Assembly: GCA_030704615.1 (NCBI GenBank)
Contig: CM060734.1
Location: 32,444,042 to 32,508,041 of the forward strand
Direction of reading: 5' to 3'
Source of the DNA: Takakia lepidozioides
Taxonomy: Eukaryota > Streptophyta > Takakiopsida > Takakiales > Takakiaceae
DNA: 64,000 nucleotides
The notes beneath the pieces were generated by a model that saw only the letters and a list, made by a program, of their open reading frames with translations, had not been told where the DNA came from and searched no databases. The position numbers and the translations under genes are program-made. The first letter of the stretch is position 1, and every line of letters begins with the position of its first letter. Shown here one piece after another: positions 13,141 through 24,499 of this stretch.

Positions 13141-13587
13141 GAGCATCTCCAACGGTGTCCCGCCATCGGGCCCCGCCAAGCTATTCATGGCGTGGAGTTT
13201 GGCATGGATTTGCGTCTCGGTACAAGAGACCGGCGGAAGGACGTCCACCGGGATCACGCTAAATCCAGCGCCAAGTTGGGCTGGCTAGTCTGCGGATGCC
13301 ACATGGTGGCTTCAGGCTGCGCCACACATGCTATTCCTATCCCCAAAAGCAAGAGCGCGCCTTCTTCGATACCTTTGTGCGACGTGCACGCACCAGACTT
13401 GCTCCCGAGTGCTTGGGTGTGCACGTGCACGCTTGTAAAATATGGCGTACCGCTGACCTTGGTGTAGGTCCCTCCCGCTAAAAATATAACGTTGGCAGGG
13501 TGCGATGGGTCACGATCCGGGAAACGGCACAAAATGGCGTTGGAAATGGCAGGGAAATGACATAGCGTACCTACTTTGGGGGTGCTC
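13141..13587. mobile_element. Tourist-like MITE (PIF/Harbinger superfamily), 447 bp
   Basis: Left terminus GAGCATCTCCAACGG and right terminus (minus strand) GAGCACCCCCAAAG share GAGCAYCYCCAA, and both ends abut TTA (13138-13140 and 13588-13590), the classical PIF/Harbinger target duplication. GAGCATCTCCAAC is, from memory, a common plant Harbinger/Tourist terminus. The element is GC-rich relative to its AT-rich flanks and has no transposase. It resembles the element at 11732-12167 in size and left end, so both may be mobilised by the same kind of transposase. Confidence 0.8.
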
Positions 13588-13864
13588 TTATTAGCCATCT
13601 CCCCAACCTAAATCTAGAGACGTTATACAAACAATTGCATTTATCGAAGTGTTCTTTAAATATAAAATTGATGTCACCACAACTTCAGCCCGAACTCATA
13701 AATTAGACTTGCGAAGTGTAATTTATTTCTAATATTCTTCACTATTGTTTTTGAGTCATTGTTCTGATTTGACTCTTGGTTAGTGGCATCCATACTCACA
13801 TGGTCTTATGACCCAGGTTAATGGATTATTTAATGTGCCATGGGTGCTTTGGACTTTCAAGTTT

Positions 13865-13980
13865 AAAATGAGGTTTGAGCAACTGCCCCGTTGCCCTGGT
13901 TATGATGGTTACAAAAAAGTCCGCTTCAAAACTTTGCCAAAAAAACTTTGGAGTGAAGTGACAATATAAATTACATCTGT
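13865..13980 (+). mobile_element. SINE-family fragment
   Basis: The segment GTTGCCCTGGTTATGATGG..TGGAGTGAAGTGACAATATAAATTAC resembles the copy near 43.73-43.85 kb (GTTGCCCTGGTTACGG..GGAGTAACACTACAATATA) and the 17.3 kb copy (GGGTGAAGTGTCACTATAAATTAC). The A and B boxes are eroded. Confidence 0.35.
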
Positions 13981-14899
13981 TTCAGAATGAGTCTTTTTCT
14001 TCATTTTCACCATTCAAGGATGGCCCATTGCATTTATCGCTCCATGATCAGGAGCTACATTAGTTTTGATTCACTTACCACATCCTATAGATAGACTCAT
14101 TCAATTTTTAATCAACTTCATCTTGTAGCGGTATCTTTTCTCTCCATGTTCCAATGACGACTGAAGGTCGGAGACTAGTTTTAGTGTAGAACAGGAATAG
14201 GGTGCCGAAGTGCCACATCATTGTCGTCACGTCGTTTTAAAACAACTCGGACTGCCTGAAAATTTCAAAAAATAAAATAAAAAGATGTAATCCATTCAGC
14301 ATCGTCATGTTTCGGAGGCCACATCATCAATGTACATTCTTGAAGCTGCCTGGATTGCCCTGGGAAGGGGGAAAATAAAAAATAAAAAAATAATAAAAAA
14401 ATCTGAATTATAAAAAATCATTTTTGTCAAATCTGCTCTAATCATTTTTTATTTTATTTTTTCTGCTTCATCACATATTCAATGTAAATGTTGTAACACT
14501 TCCAAATATTATTTGATTTCATGATAAATTTTATTTTAATACTTTACAATAGTACATGTAAATATGTTGATGGTAATAGCTAATGAAATGTCAAAACTCT
14601 AAATCTTGAGTTTTTGTCTCGTCTATTTTTGGATAATTACAAATATAGATATACTGATATATTATAATTACACATCAATAAATCAAACAAATTCATATGG
14701 AAACTGAAATGAATATGAACACCGTTAATATATCCAAAAATATTATTACTACAGAAAAAACAAAACAATGCATAAAATGGGGAATCCTAAGAATAATGGA
14801 TGATGTTCATGCACGCATGTAATCACTGACAAGATGGTAGGCTGGTCTCTGATATATTATTGAATCTTCCCAACCCTCTCTTTAGGGTGAAATGGAACT

Positions 14900-15075
14900 A
14901 AAGGGAATGTAACTTCAGTCTATGTAACAGGTACAAAGAGGGAGTGTAAACTCGAGTTGGGGTTACACGGCAGGAATGTAACTCCACTTAGGGTTACACT
15001 TGATTACACAGCGGTTGTGTAACTCTACTTGGGGATTACACTAGGTTACACGGCGGAAGTGTAACTCCACTCGAT
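14900..15075 (+). repeat. GTAACTCCACT-type repeat cluster (right inverted copy)
   Basis: Variants of GTGTAACTCCACTTGGGGTTACAC recur at about 14945, 14975, 15017 and 15059, the last three roughly 42 bp apart, each followed by a TTACACGGCGG-like segment. Imperfect tandem array; its mirror counterpart is at 10890-10990. Confidence 0.65.
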
Positions 15076-15873
15076 GTAGCAAACATTGGGAGTAACTGAA
15101 CCATAGCTTTAAGACGGAATTAGACAGACTTGGGAGAGAGAGAAAACTACGCATAATTAATGTCGGTCAAACTTTCTATGAATCGGGACACGAAAAATGT
15201 GACCCACATGCATTGCCGAATACTGTGGATTCAAGAGCCGTAAGACAGACTCCACTAGCTGGTTCTTTTGCCATTGAGAGAAAATACACAACTTGAAGCC
15301 AAATGGTTTTTGTACAAATGAAGTTTCAATTCATCATGCAAGGATCTGAAGCTATAACCACTATGTATAGGTATGCAAAACTTTGGGAAACCCTATATTA
15401 TTCTATTAATATTGTATGGTCTCATTTGTTCCTTGACATAAATTGGAGTCATCTTGCATATTCTGTTGTTTTATGATTCTATTAAGCTTAGAGACAAAAT
15501 GCTACCATTTGATATATTTCACAACATCCAATGATTAATTTCCTCCAAAACACTACATTACACTTATGCGGACGTCATGAAATAACTTGATACCTCATCT
15601 TGTGGTCTTTTTCTGATTGTCTATGCAACCGATTTGGCATTTAGAAACTGCAATATAACATATAAAAAATGAGATCACACATTAAAGATTATACCACAAT
15701 TAATTCAACATGTACGCTGTTTCAAAATACACAAGACAATCAATGAATATAATTTCCAATCCAAACATTGTGCATGAAATCGATTATCGATCCATAACTA
15801 TAGTTTGACACAAAAAAACTCTAATTTTCGTTATTAACTCCGGTTGGCGTTATATGTATATATAGACATCTTG

Positions 15874-16704
15874 TTACTGGTATTGTAGAGCAATCCGGAG
15901 CCATGCTGGTAAAATATTGTGTGATGCGATGATTCTTGCATCCATGGGTTGAAAGCGGCTTGTAGGCAAAAATTCAAGTTGCGAACTCAGATTGCGTACT
16001 TGATGACCAAATAAGTTGTCTACCAAAAGTAATACTTTTTGTTTCTATGCAGCAACCATCCTCATGTCAAAATCAAGCATGAACTTTTCGAAAATAGTTG
16101 TGGTCATCCATGCCTTTTTGTTAGCATACCATATGATGCCAAAGTTTTGAGGGTTGAGAATATTCCTACATTTGAATGTTCGAGGCTTCAAGTATTGGTT
16201 GATGACCAAAGAAGGAAGAATCATACTTGCATCGACATTTTCGGTAAGTGCCACAGTAATGCGTTCTTTCTATTTTTTCTTCCCAGATAACCTTTCGGTA
16301 GCAAGGGTACAATTTGGTTCTAATCTGTAAAACAAACCAGTTTCATCCATGTTGAAGATGTCACAGAGATTGTACCTGAAGATAATTTCCTTCACTTCTT
16401 CCATCCTCCTTAGAACCTCAGGTGAAGTGTCGGCTGAAGCGTCTTCTCCGTGACGAGTATAACCTTTGATATGGAATCTTCGTTTGAAGCCTTCCACCTG
16501 ACCGTGAGAAAAATGCAGCTCCTTCTCATTTGCTGCTCTTGGTGTCCTCATGTAAAATCTCTTTGCAGCAGCCACCACAAGATCATCAGATAGAGCAACG
16601 GAATTTTCTGGCATTTTGGTGAACCATGTAAACGGTGCTTGTTCCACTTCTGGATACTGTGGCTTCCTAATGAGTTTGGAGTCGCTGTTATGATGAACCT
16701 TCAT
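15874..16704 (-). pseudogene. Tigger/pogo-type (DDE_1) transposase relic with two in-frame stops
   Basis: One reading frame of 277 codons on the minus strand resembles plant Tigger-like transposases. The first part (YPEVEQAPFTWFTKM..LHFSHGQVEGFKRRF) corresponds to the CENP-B-type helix-turn-helix region. All three catalytic acidic positions can be located: FNMDETGLF, VLLLVDNLFGHQ and FQPMDARII. The frame is interrupted by TAG at 16270-16272 (just after LSGKKK) and TAG at 16045-16047, and closes at TAA 15874-15876. The N-terminal start of the protein is not recognisable upstream, and the segment before the third motif looks shortened (LEFLPTSRFQPMD). No terminal inverted repeats were found. 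Lack of frameshifts suggests a fairly recent death. Confidence 0.8.
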
Positions 16705-17179
16705 AATAAAAAATCTTTTCGTTTCAATAACCTTGAGATAGTCGTCTCAGAAGCTGAGGTACGAAACGTTGTGTCAATGCACGGTTAACCTCAAATAGAT
16801 TCAAGGTTTTCTGCATAGTGTGCAGACTTCTAAATTCTCACTGACCATAGTTCACGTCGCTGATTTTGGGTAAAAGTTGCGTTTGTGGAAGTGGTCATTA
16901 GGAGCTAATGTAGGTATGGTCAGGATTGGTTGGGGGTTTTAGTAAGCAAATTATGATCACATCAAGAGGATTTGTTTTACATTAGCTGATCTGAATTATT
17001 ACTGGCTACTTTCATGCAAGCCTTATCATGATCCTAATCCATTATCGACCTCACCCTTGACACTTACATGGGTCATTATAATGAAGAAGGGAGTAAAACT
17101 TTTATAACACTTAAACATTTAACACTTGCTAGTGTATTTTCTGCGGGAGTAGAAGTTTTCATAACAATTATGGGTTTTG

Positions 17180-17335
17180 AACACTTATAGAAATAACACT
17201 TCCAGGTCCGACTATAGAACATGGATTCAAAATCGCTTAAGTGGTTGTCCAGATGTCATAAATGTGTTCACCTTCCCATGGAAGCTGCGAATAGCCTTTT
17301 GGGGTGAAGTGTCACTATAAATTACGCATGGGGGC
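17180..17335 (+). mobile_element. SINE-family copy, degraded
   Basis: GGATTCAAAATC near 17221 resembles a B box. It is followed by TGTCATAAATGTGTTCACCTTCCCA and GGGTGAAGTGTCACTATAAATTAC segments shared with the other family members in this window. Confidence 0.35.
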
Positions 17336-17854
17336 ATGTTTATGTAAGTAGACCAAAATATTCTAAGGATTTCCAAAAGATTCTAAAAATATGTTATAGC
17401 AAAGTACGCTCAGGCAATATAAATTGCGAAAGTAGTTTAAATCTATGCTCATCAGCACAATAAGTTTTTCTAGTGATTATCTTTTTTAAATTTGTTTATT
17501 TTTGGTTTATTTCGCCAATGAAAATTTTCTAAACTTGACATATTTGTTTATAATATTTTTTATTTTTATTTAACTATTAAATATTTATGTTCTACTATAT
17601 GTCTTGCTAAAATATATGTATGTATCATGTTACTCACCCTATTAATGTAGATGTTTCCTATGTCTGCCTATGATTTGAGTATGACTTATATTTTCATTTG
17701 CAAACATATTATCCTTATAATTGTGGATTGTGCTACACCAGTCTTTTTCAGGCTTATGTTGTGTTCATGCCTTTTTCGGCTTACACTATGCTCACAAGAC
17801 ACCAACCCCACATTATAGTGCCTAAGAATGAAATGGACAAGTGCTGAAACAAGC

Positions 17855-18050
17855 TTAAATTGTGGTGTTACTTCATCCACGATGGCCGGCTACTGCCTTC
17901 TAGTGGGAAGGTGGACACCTTTATGACATCCACAAGTGGTGAGTTGTGCCTTTACCATGCGGCTAAATGTTGGATGTTGTCTAGATGTATTAGGTAATAA
18001 TAATATATGACGCCTCCTAAAAGAAACATAAATTATGGGGTCTCTTGACC
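17855..18050 (-). mobile_element. SINE-family copy plus an adjacent 3' fragment
   Basis: On the minus strand 17985-17855 carries an A-box-like TAGCCGCATGG, then TGTCATAAAGGTGTCCACC, CTAGAAGGCAGTAGCCGGCC and GAAGTAACACCACAATTTA, in the same order as the copies at 20.6 and 43.7 kb. Immediately to the right, 18006-18045 repeats the family 3' end (plus-strand wording ATGACGCCTCCTAAAAGAAAC against ATGACACCTCCCCAAGGAAAC at 20.6 kb). The two pieces may be two insertions, the second truncated. Confidence 0.45.
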
Positions 18051-18997
18051 CCAAAGGACTTCTGAGAGCCCACTTAGCTCAACTGTCAACATGCCAAAAA
18101 ATCAAAATCAGATCTAGGGAGAGTGCACTTCACTACTTGCAACTACAATGTGTAAGATCTTATATTAATTCAATCCCAATAATCCCACGAAGCAAACTCA
18201 CCACAAATGTAATATTATTGAACGACGAACACATGTTTTGGAACTATTTCTTGTCAACGGGCTTGGCAACTATTATTATTTTACACAATCTAGTAACTCC
18301 CTCCCTAACAGTGGGGCCGAGTGTCACATTTTCTTCCCTTTTAGCTCTAATCTTCTTCTTTCAGCCACGACGCATGTTCACTACAGTATTCGGGCAATGA
18401 AGCTGTATGTTCTTTAAAAGAAAATTTAACACCGAAACGGGTTTGGCGCTGCATTGAAGTGGTACGAATTCATCTTGCTTAGAGATGTGACAACTAAGTG
18501 GTCTCTAATGTACTATTGTCCATAATTATTGTGCCAATAGATTTGAGATGTAATTTCCATAGCTATTTGATTTGTTACATGTTTGACACCACTTGCATGT
18601 TTGACATTACTTTACTTCCCATATATAGAGGTTTTTTGCCCTTAAAATTTCCTATCCTTGGATAGTTTAACCAAGCTACCCACCTATCATAGTACATCCA
18701 AAAATATGAATCTTACAAATCAGTTGCTACCTACCACATACATCCGTATACCAAATTGCGAAGAATTTCACCACAAAAGTTTTAAGATTATAGTGCTTTG
18801 GTGGGGGTTGTTTTTTCCGTGGAAATTTGAGAAACCTACAATGTCCAAAAAATGACCAAGAAATGACCAAGAAATTGATTTTTGTTGGGTCCGCCGCACC
18901 CATGGCCATATCCTTATCCAAGGTATGCAAGAATATTGCACAGAATTTCTTGCCAAATTGCCAAATGATGCTACATGCTCATTTGTATGTGTTCTTT

Positions 18998-19012
18998 GGG
19001 GGGGGGGGGGGG
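18998..19012 (+). repeat. Homopolymer run of 15 G
   Basis: Uninterrupted G tract in AT-rich DNA; potential G-quadruplex or polymerase slippage site. Confidence 0.9.
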
Positions 19013-20594
19013 TCAGATATAGGCCAAAATATGGAGTTTCTAACATTGTTCGTTTCCATCAAAAGGAAGTGGGCAGAAATCCAAGATTTTTTTCTATCCG
19101 AGCCATGAGAGAATGGGTTCATATGATCCTCATCAGAATGTCCAAATTTTTTGGGAATCCAATGGAGAATTTTTCAAAATTTGAGGCCTCAGTGGGCCAA
19201 GTATTTTGGAGCCCATTGGTCGGCAAATTACGTCCTACACCTATAGACATTTCTGGGAATTACTAATGGGCCACATCATCATTTTCTTGTGTTTCTACAG
19301 TGAGCACGTCGATCGAGCACCTAAAGTCATCCGCATGACAAGGTGCCACAAGGGGTGCTTTCATGTCACATAGGGCGGACAACCTTCCTAGCCACCGGCA
19401 GCTCACTTGCGCCGTTTGTACACCCGCTACATGCCCCAATAGACACTGACAACGACAACGTAGGTGGTCAACCCTGCGTGTCCCTTCTCCTTCTCCTGTA
19501 AAATTAATTGAAGGATGAGAAGGAGAAATCCCAATGATGGTTGCATGAGTCCATATTTTAGGAAAAGTTTTTCAATTGGAAAAGTATCTTTGAAAGGGTG
19601 ACTACATTCCCAATATCTCTACGGTTAGACACGTCCTACAAAGAAGGTATAACCCCAATTGAACTTGTCGAACAGTTCTGAAAATTTGAGGGATATAAGA
19701 TTCTAGATACTTGTCTACGTCAGTGTGCCATTAATTTTTATATTATTTAGAAGAGTAATTTAAAAATTGATAAAGTTCTTAGAAAATTTCATATGAGTTG
19801 ATGAGCTTTTAAGTTTTAGGACAGGTGGCTCTCAGCATTGGTTGAATTATTCCAAATTGAAAAATTTACTATGAACCATAGATCCATTAGGTAGAAATCT
19901 ATGAATATTCATACCGTATGCATAGAAGATAATGAACTGTTCATTTCATACATCTAAAAACATGTAAAGATATCATAAATGATGGCCAAACAAATGACAT
20001 TGGACGATCTCACGAATATGCAATCTAGACCTGTCATTAAATTGGCTTAGTATATTAAAGATTAATATAATTGTGGACACTCCATAGGGCTATCTAAGAA
20101 TTGTGGATACCATTGCTAGAGTAAAACCACTTTGTTTTAAAGATACACACCTAACCGGACCGTCATCCGCTCCCTTTAAAGATATACACCTAACCACAAT
20201 CCACTCTCTAACAACCATTATCACCAATAACGTAAGCTAGAATATAAATATCAAACCAATCACTAGCCCGCATTTATAGGGCCACCTCCAAAAGTAGCCT
20301 CAAGGTGAATTGACTCTTAGTTAGTTGGGATATTCCGAACAAAGGCCAAAATTTCGCTCTGAAACACAGCCTAGCCTTGATTTGAAAGAAAAAAGTGTGG
20401 AAGAGAAGGAGCAAAACCCATTGGACCAGCTGGCACCAGAGGGCCTCCGGAGTTGGATGGCCGGTTCTGGAGTCGACCTTCTCCAATGTTAGTGCTGCCA
20501 GAATAAAAAGATGTGATCTAGCAATTATTTTTATATATCGATATCACAGATGCAAGTCTATGACACATACCAGCACACACACTATATATACATA

Positions 20595-20745
20595 TATATG
20601 ACACCTCCCCAAGGAAACGTAATCTATGGTGTTCCAAGCTACTACCTTTCTGGGGAAGGTGGACACCTTTGTGACACCAATCGGTGGATTGAACCCACAA
20701 CCACATCAGTGGTCGGTTTTGCTACCACTTGGCTAGAACTTAGTT
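20595..20745 (-). mobile_element. tRNA-derived SINE, best-preserved copy
   Basis: On the minus strand the A box is TAGCCAAGTGG (about 20725-20736) and the B box GGGTTCAATCC (20686-20696), spaced about 35 bp apart. The body (GGTGTCACAAAGGTGTCCACC, then CCAGAAAGGTAGTAGCTTGG) is shared with fragments at 17.9 and 43.7 kb, and the 3' end runs into TATATATG-type simple sequence. Polymerase III promoter boxes plus dispersed related copies support a SINE rather than a tRNA gene; no cloverleaf is apparent. Confidence 0.6.
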
Positions 20746-20988
20746 GTGGACACTATGATGATAATAGACCTCGTATCGACACTGGCATGGGTCTTTCAAA
20801 TGACCTCATGAGCCGCAGCACGGATATTTATCCCCAATGTTGCGTGCATAGGCAGACGGGATGTATGAATTACAAGCGAGTACGTAACGGAGCGGAGGTT
20901 CAACAATCTTTGGGGCCACGAAGCACGTCGCTGTAACGGCCCGAGTACCATCTCGACAAAGTCCAGCCGCTGCAGCAGCCATTGCAAC

Positions 20989-21004
20989 GTATATATATAT
21001 ACAT
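20989..21004 (+). promoter_or_regulatory. Possible TATA box of germin-like gene 1
   Basis: GTATATATATATACATG lies about 255 bp before the start codon and is kept in the mirrored arm (25448-25463). It would imply a 5' leader of roughly 220 nt. It could also be simple (TA)n sequence. Confidence 0.3.
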
Positions 21005-21254
21005 GACTGCAGATCGTCTCTGCCTTCTGCAACACCACTCTAGCTGTCAGCTGGGCCCGATCGATCACCGATCGAGCATCCTCAGGTTGCTAGAGTTTTT
21101 GGCCTTGAATTTGCTCCCCAGTTCATTTCAAACCAAACACTGAAGCGAGCACTCGTGAGGTTTTTCGATTACCTGGACCTGTGTGTACTGCCAGATAATT
21201 TGCAAGCACAGTTTAATCCAGCTAGTTCCCAGCCACTGAGAAGAGGAATTGACC

Positions 21255-21923
21255 ATGAGGAGCATTAACGTCCAAAGCATCGCCGGCTGGGTTCTGCTAG
21301 GCTTTCTCTTGCAGATAGCTTTGACATCCATGACAGCAATGGCTGCCGACCCCGATCCCCTTCAGGACTTCTGTGTGGCAGATCTGGCCAGCCCCATCAC
21401 TTTGAACGGTTATCCATGCAAGGATCCGGCGAATGTGACCGCATCTGACTTTGTGTACCATGGTTTGGGCAAGGCTGGAGACACATCTACCTATCCCAAT
21501 AGCAATGTCACTGCAGGAAATGTGCACAATTTTCCAGGCGTCAACACTCTGGGACTTACCATCGCGCGAATCGACTATGCGGCAAATGGGGGCCTTCTGA
21601 CCCCCCACACTCACCCACGGTCTTCAGAGATGTTGTATGTGGAGTCCGGGGCTCTGTACGCTGGGTGGGTAAGCACTGACAACAAGTTATACGCTGCTAA
21701 TCTACAGAAGGGTGATGTGCTTATGATCCCAAGAGGCCTTCTGCACTTCTCCTTTAATGTTGGGACCGTGCCAGCTGTGGGGATTGCAGCACTGAACAGC
21801 CAGGATGCTGGATTCCAAGCCATAGCCGCTTCTTTGCTGACCTTCCCGGACAATCTCCTGGAGAAAACATTTGACGTGAACCAGGCGACAATCGATTACT
21901 TGAAGGATCACTTCAAAGGCTAG
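21255..21923 (+). CDS. Germin-like protein (cupin), copy 1
   Basis: Secreted cell-wall cupin of the germin family, a manganese-binding barrel that in some members has superoxide dismutase or oxalate oxidase activity. 222 aa, intronless, close to the usual 210-230 aa. Start: the first ATG in frame, in an ACCATGAGG context; an upstream TTG is not credible. Residues 1-30 form a signal peptide (hydrophobic core WVLLGFLLQIAL, likely cut after AMA). C40 and C55 are the conserved disulphide pair. Germin box A is seen with H118, H120 and E125 (LTPHTHPRSSEMLYVESG), and box B as GDVLMIPRGLLHFSFN with H164, so all four metal ligands are present. Two NVT glycosylation sequons (N60, N84). The exact substrate cannot be told from sequence. 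It lies in the left arm of an inverted duplication and converges on its twin at 24500-25171. Confidence 0.95.
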   Translation: MRSINVQSIAGWVLLGFLLQIALTSMTAMAADPDPLQDFCVADLASPITLNGYPCKDPANVTASDFVYHGLGKAGDTSTYPNSNVTAGNVHNFPGVNTLGLTIARIDYAANGGLLTPHTHPRSSEMLYVESGALYAGWVSTDNKLYAANLQKGDVLMIPRGLLHFSFNVGTVPAVGIAALNSQDAGFQAIAASLLTFPDNLLEKTFDVNQATIDYLKDHFKG

Positions 21924-22448
21924 GATTTCCTTTCGGAGAAGGTGAACTTCGAAACTCGTCATTATTTTGTATATATAGGACTTCATTAAGATTGAGATCA
22001 CCACTTGAGGAGTTATTTACTACTGAAGCTCCTTGGAAATCCAAGACTAGGTAACTGTGCAGTCCAATCCAGTACATGCAGGTGAGTACATGACGCTACC
22101 ATAGATGAAGGTGGCTTGTACTTGTACAGAGCTTACCATACCATATCAGTTTCAAATGTGTAACTCTGGGTTGCATTCAATTAGTAGGTGGCCATAACTA
22201 GGTCAAGGTTTATCCACTGAAGCAATACATGATCACCGTAATTGACCGATGCATGATTTAACTACGAAGTGTATCATACATGGATTTGTGTGCAGGGAAC
22301 GGCAGTAGAGCGTACTGAAGCGGATATATATACAGCTCAGAGCTCGGACCATCAGTGTGCTGATCAACAAGGATGAGCGGCACAACTGAAGGACGCAGAC
22401 TGCAGTCTGGAGTACCGACCTGCGTATCTAGACAACAACAACAGAGCA

Positions 22449-22455
22449 ATATAAC

Positions 22456-22491
<36 letters not shown>

Positions 22492-22492
22492 A
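22449..22492. repeat. (TA)n(TG)n microsatellite
   Basis: ACATATATATATATATATG followed by a run of TG units. The mirrored position in the right arm (about 23907-23927) keeps only a much shorter tract, so this site has changed length since the duplication. Confidence 0.85.
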
Positions 22493-22767
22493 GACATGAA
22501 TAAAGTTGGGGAGCCAGGAACTGTCCTGGGTGGGCTAGCCAGCTGATTGTACAAGGGGTTAGTGCTCTTGGATGTTGAAACTCTCTCTCTCTAACAGTCT
22601 AGCCGGCATTACTTGCTAGAGGCGAGCTACAACTTTTGTCTCTGAATAAACGCCAAGCAATATAATAATTTCAACTGTCGTTGATTTTGAGATTTTGTCC
22701 AGGTATGTATTGTGTGCATGTTATCAATCCCACATGATCAATGTCTAGAAATTCTAGTAGAACTGCT

Positions 22768-23644
22768 TACTTATAATAACTAGCCCAAGTTCTTGTGAAG
22801 GAAATAAAACTATCCAAATTCAAAAATAGAACATATTAAGAATATTCTTAAAATGAAATGAAGAGAGGGTCAGCTCATGACATGTCTCATCGTGTATGAG
22901 TGAACCCAATAACCTCTTACTATCCACATTATAACCTCCGATTCTTAATGCCGGGTAAAAGAGTTCATAACCTGCCTCTTTGGGCCACTAGTTGATGAAG
23001 TGCCACGATATGTATGTATGAAATCGCGAACGTTATAATTGGAAAGTAATGATTATGTGGAAAATCAGTAAATAAGAAGGATTAAATTGTAGTAGTGTGT
23101 GGCGGCCTGGACCTGAAGATGTCATGGATCAACTCTGGACATAGCTTTCTAGAGCCAGCCCATTCCTATTTGAAATCCGTACGTGGGGGAGATTTTTTTC
23201 TACTTCTAAGCCCTTGGTTCACCAACTAGTATAAATTAGTCCATACCTCTCATTCATTGAATTGAATGAAAGTCTAACAACTGCAATGTGTAGAGTTAAC
23301 TAGAGAATATGAGTAAATTATAAGTCGTGACATTTGCATACCGAGAACCAGAGAATACGCAGGGAATGTGATAAACAGTTTCATAAAGATATACTAACTA
23401 GAGATTTGCTGACTTGTAGGACTTCTTAATTATCAGCCGCCACACTATTCACTAGTGGCCCGTGGGCGGCCCTCAAGAGCAACGTCTCTGCTACCTTATC
23501 AATTATATCAGCAATATATGAGCAAAGGTGGTGGTGGAACACTACACACTTGCATTCGAGGACCTCTCCAATATAGAGTCTAGAGAGTACTCCTATAAAG
23601 GCCTGACTTGTAAGATGCGGTTCATCAACTAAGTGTTAGAATTC
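22768..23644. other. Unique spacer of the inverted duplication
   Basis: About 877 bp between the arms, with no gene and no open frame of note. Its two halves are not mirror images as far as I can see, so the symmetry stops sharply at both inner edges. Confidence 0.75.
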
Positions 23645-24499
23645 AGCAGTTCTACTACAACTCTAGACATTTGATCGTGTGGGATTGATAACATGCATAC
23701 AACATACCTGGACGAAATCTCAAAATCAACAACAGCTGAAATTATTATATTGCTTGGCGTTTATTCAGAGACAAAAGTTCTAGCTCGCCTCTAGCTTAAT
23801 GCTGGCTAGACTGTTAGAGAGAGAGAGTTTCAACATTCAAGAGCTCTAACCTTGTACAATCTGGCCAGCTACCCAGGACAGTTCCTGGCTCCCCAACTTT
23901 ATTCATGTCTACACATACATATATGTTATATTGCACTGTTGTTGTTGTCTAGCAGGTCGGTCCAGACTGCAGTTTGCGTCCTTCAATTGTGCCGCTCATC
24001 CTTGTCTGATCCTTGTTGATCAGCACACTGATGGTCCGAGCTTTGAGCTGTATATCCGTTTCAGTACGCTCGACTCCCTGCACACAAAGCCATGTATGAT
24101 ACACTACGTAATTAAATCATGCATCGGCCAATTGTGGTGGTCATGTATTGCTTCAGTCGATAAACCTCTTGACCTAGTTATGGCCAACTACTAATTGAAT
24201 GCAGATCCCAGAGTTACATTTGAAACTAACATATGGCCTGGAAAGGTATATGGTAAGGATTCTTCGGTACAAGTACAAGCACAAGCCCCACCTTCATATC
24301 ACTGTAGTTCGTCACACCTGCATGTACTGGATTGCAGACTCGTTGCACAGTCACTTAGTCTTGGATTTCCAAGGGGCCTCAAAATAACTTCAGGAAGTAA
24401 ATAACTCCTCAAGTTGTGATCTCAATCTTGACAAAGTCCTAAATACAAAATAATGACGAGTTTCGAAGTTCACCTGCAACCAAATCTCCAAAGGAAATT

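Larger units (their letters stand above)
13591..15873. other. AT-rich intergenic DNA
   Basis: No gene recognised. It contains A/T tracts near 14.35-14.75 kb, a SINE-like fragment near 13.9 kb and the GTAACTCCACT repeat cluster near 14.9-15.07 kb. Confidence 0.5.
16705..20859. other. Intergenic DNA with SINE fragments and no recognised gene
   Basis: AT-rich. Open frames such as 18035-18400 and 18925-19266 on the plus strand match nothing I know and lie between repeats. It holds SINE copies near 17.2, 17.9 and 20.6 kb and a run of 15 G at 18998-19012. Confidence 0.5.
20860..22767 (+). repeat. Left arm of a long inverted duplication
   Basis: This segment reappears as its reverse complement at 23645-25586. 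Outer edge: GATGTATGAATTACAAGCG. Inner edge: AGTAGAACTGCT. The match includes promoter, germin-like gene, 3' flank and simple-sequence tracts, with scattered substitutions and small indels. Confidence 0.9.

Noticed and set aside
13132-13598. 111- and 114-codon frames on both strands
   Set aside because: They lie inside the GC-rich Tourist-like MITE and are by-products of its composition.
18658-19266. Overlapping frames around the G15 run on both strands
   Set aside because: They run through a homopolymer and low-complexity sequence, with no recognisable domain.
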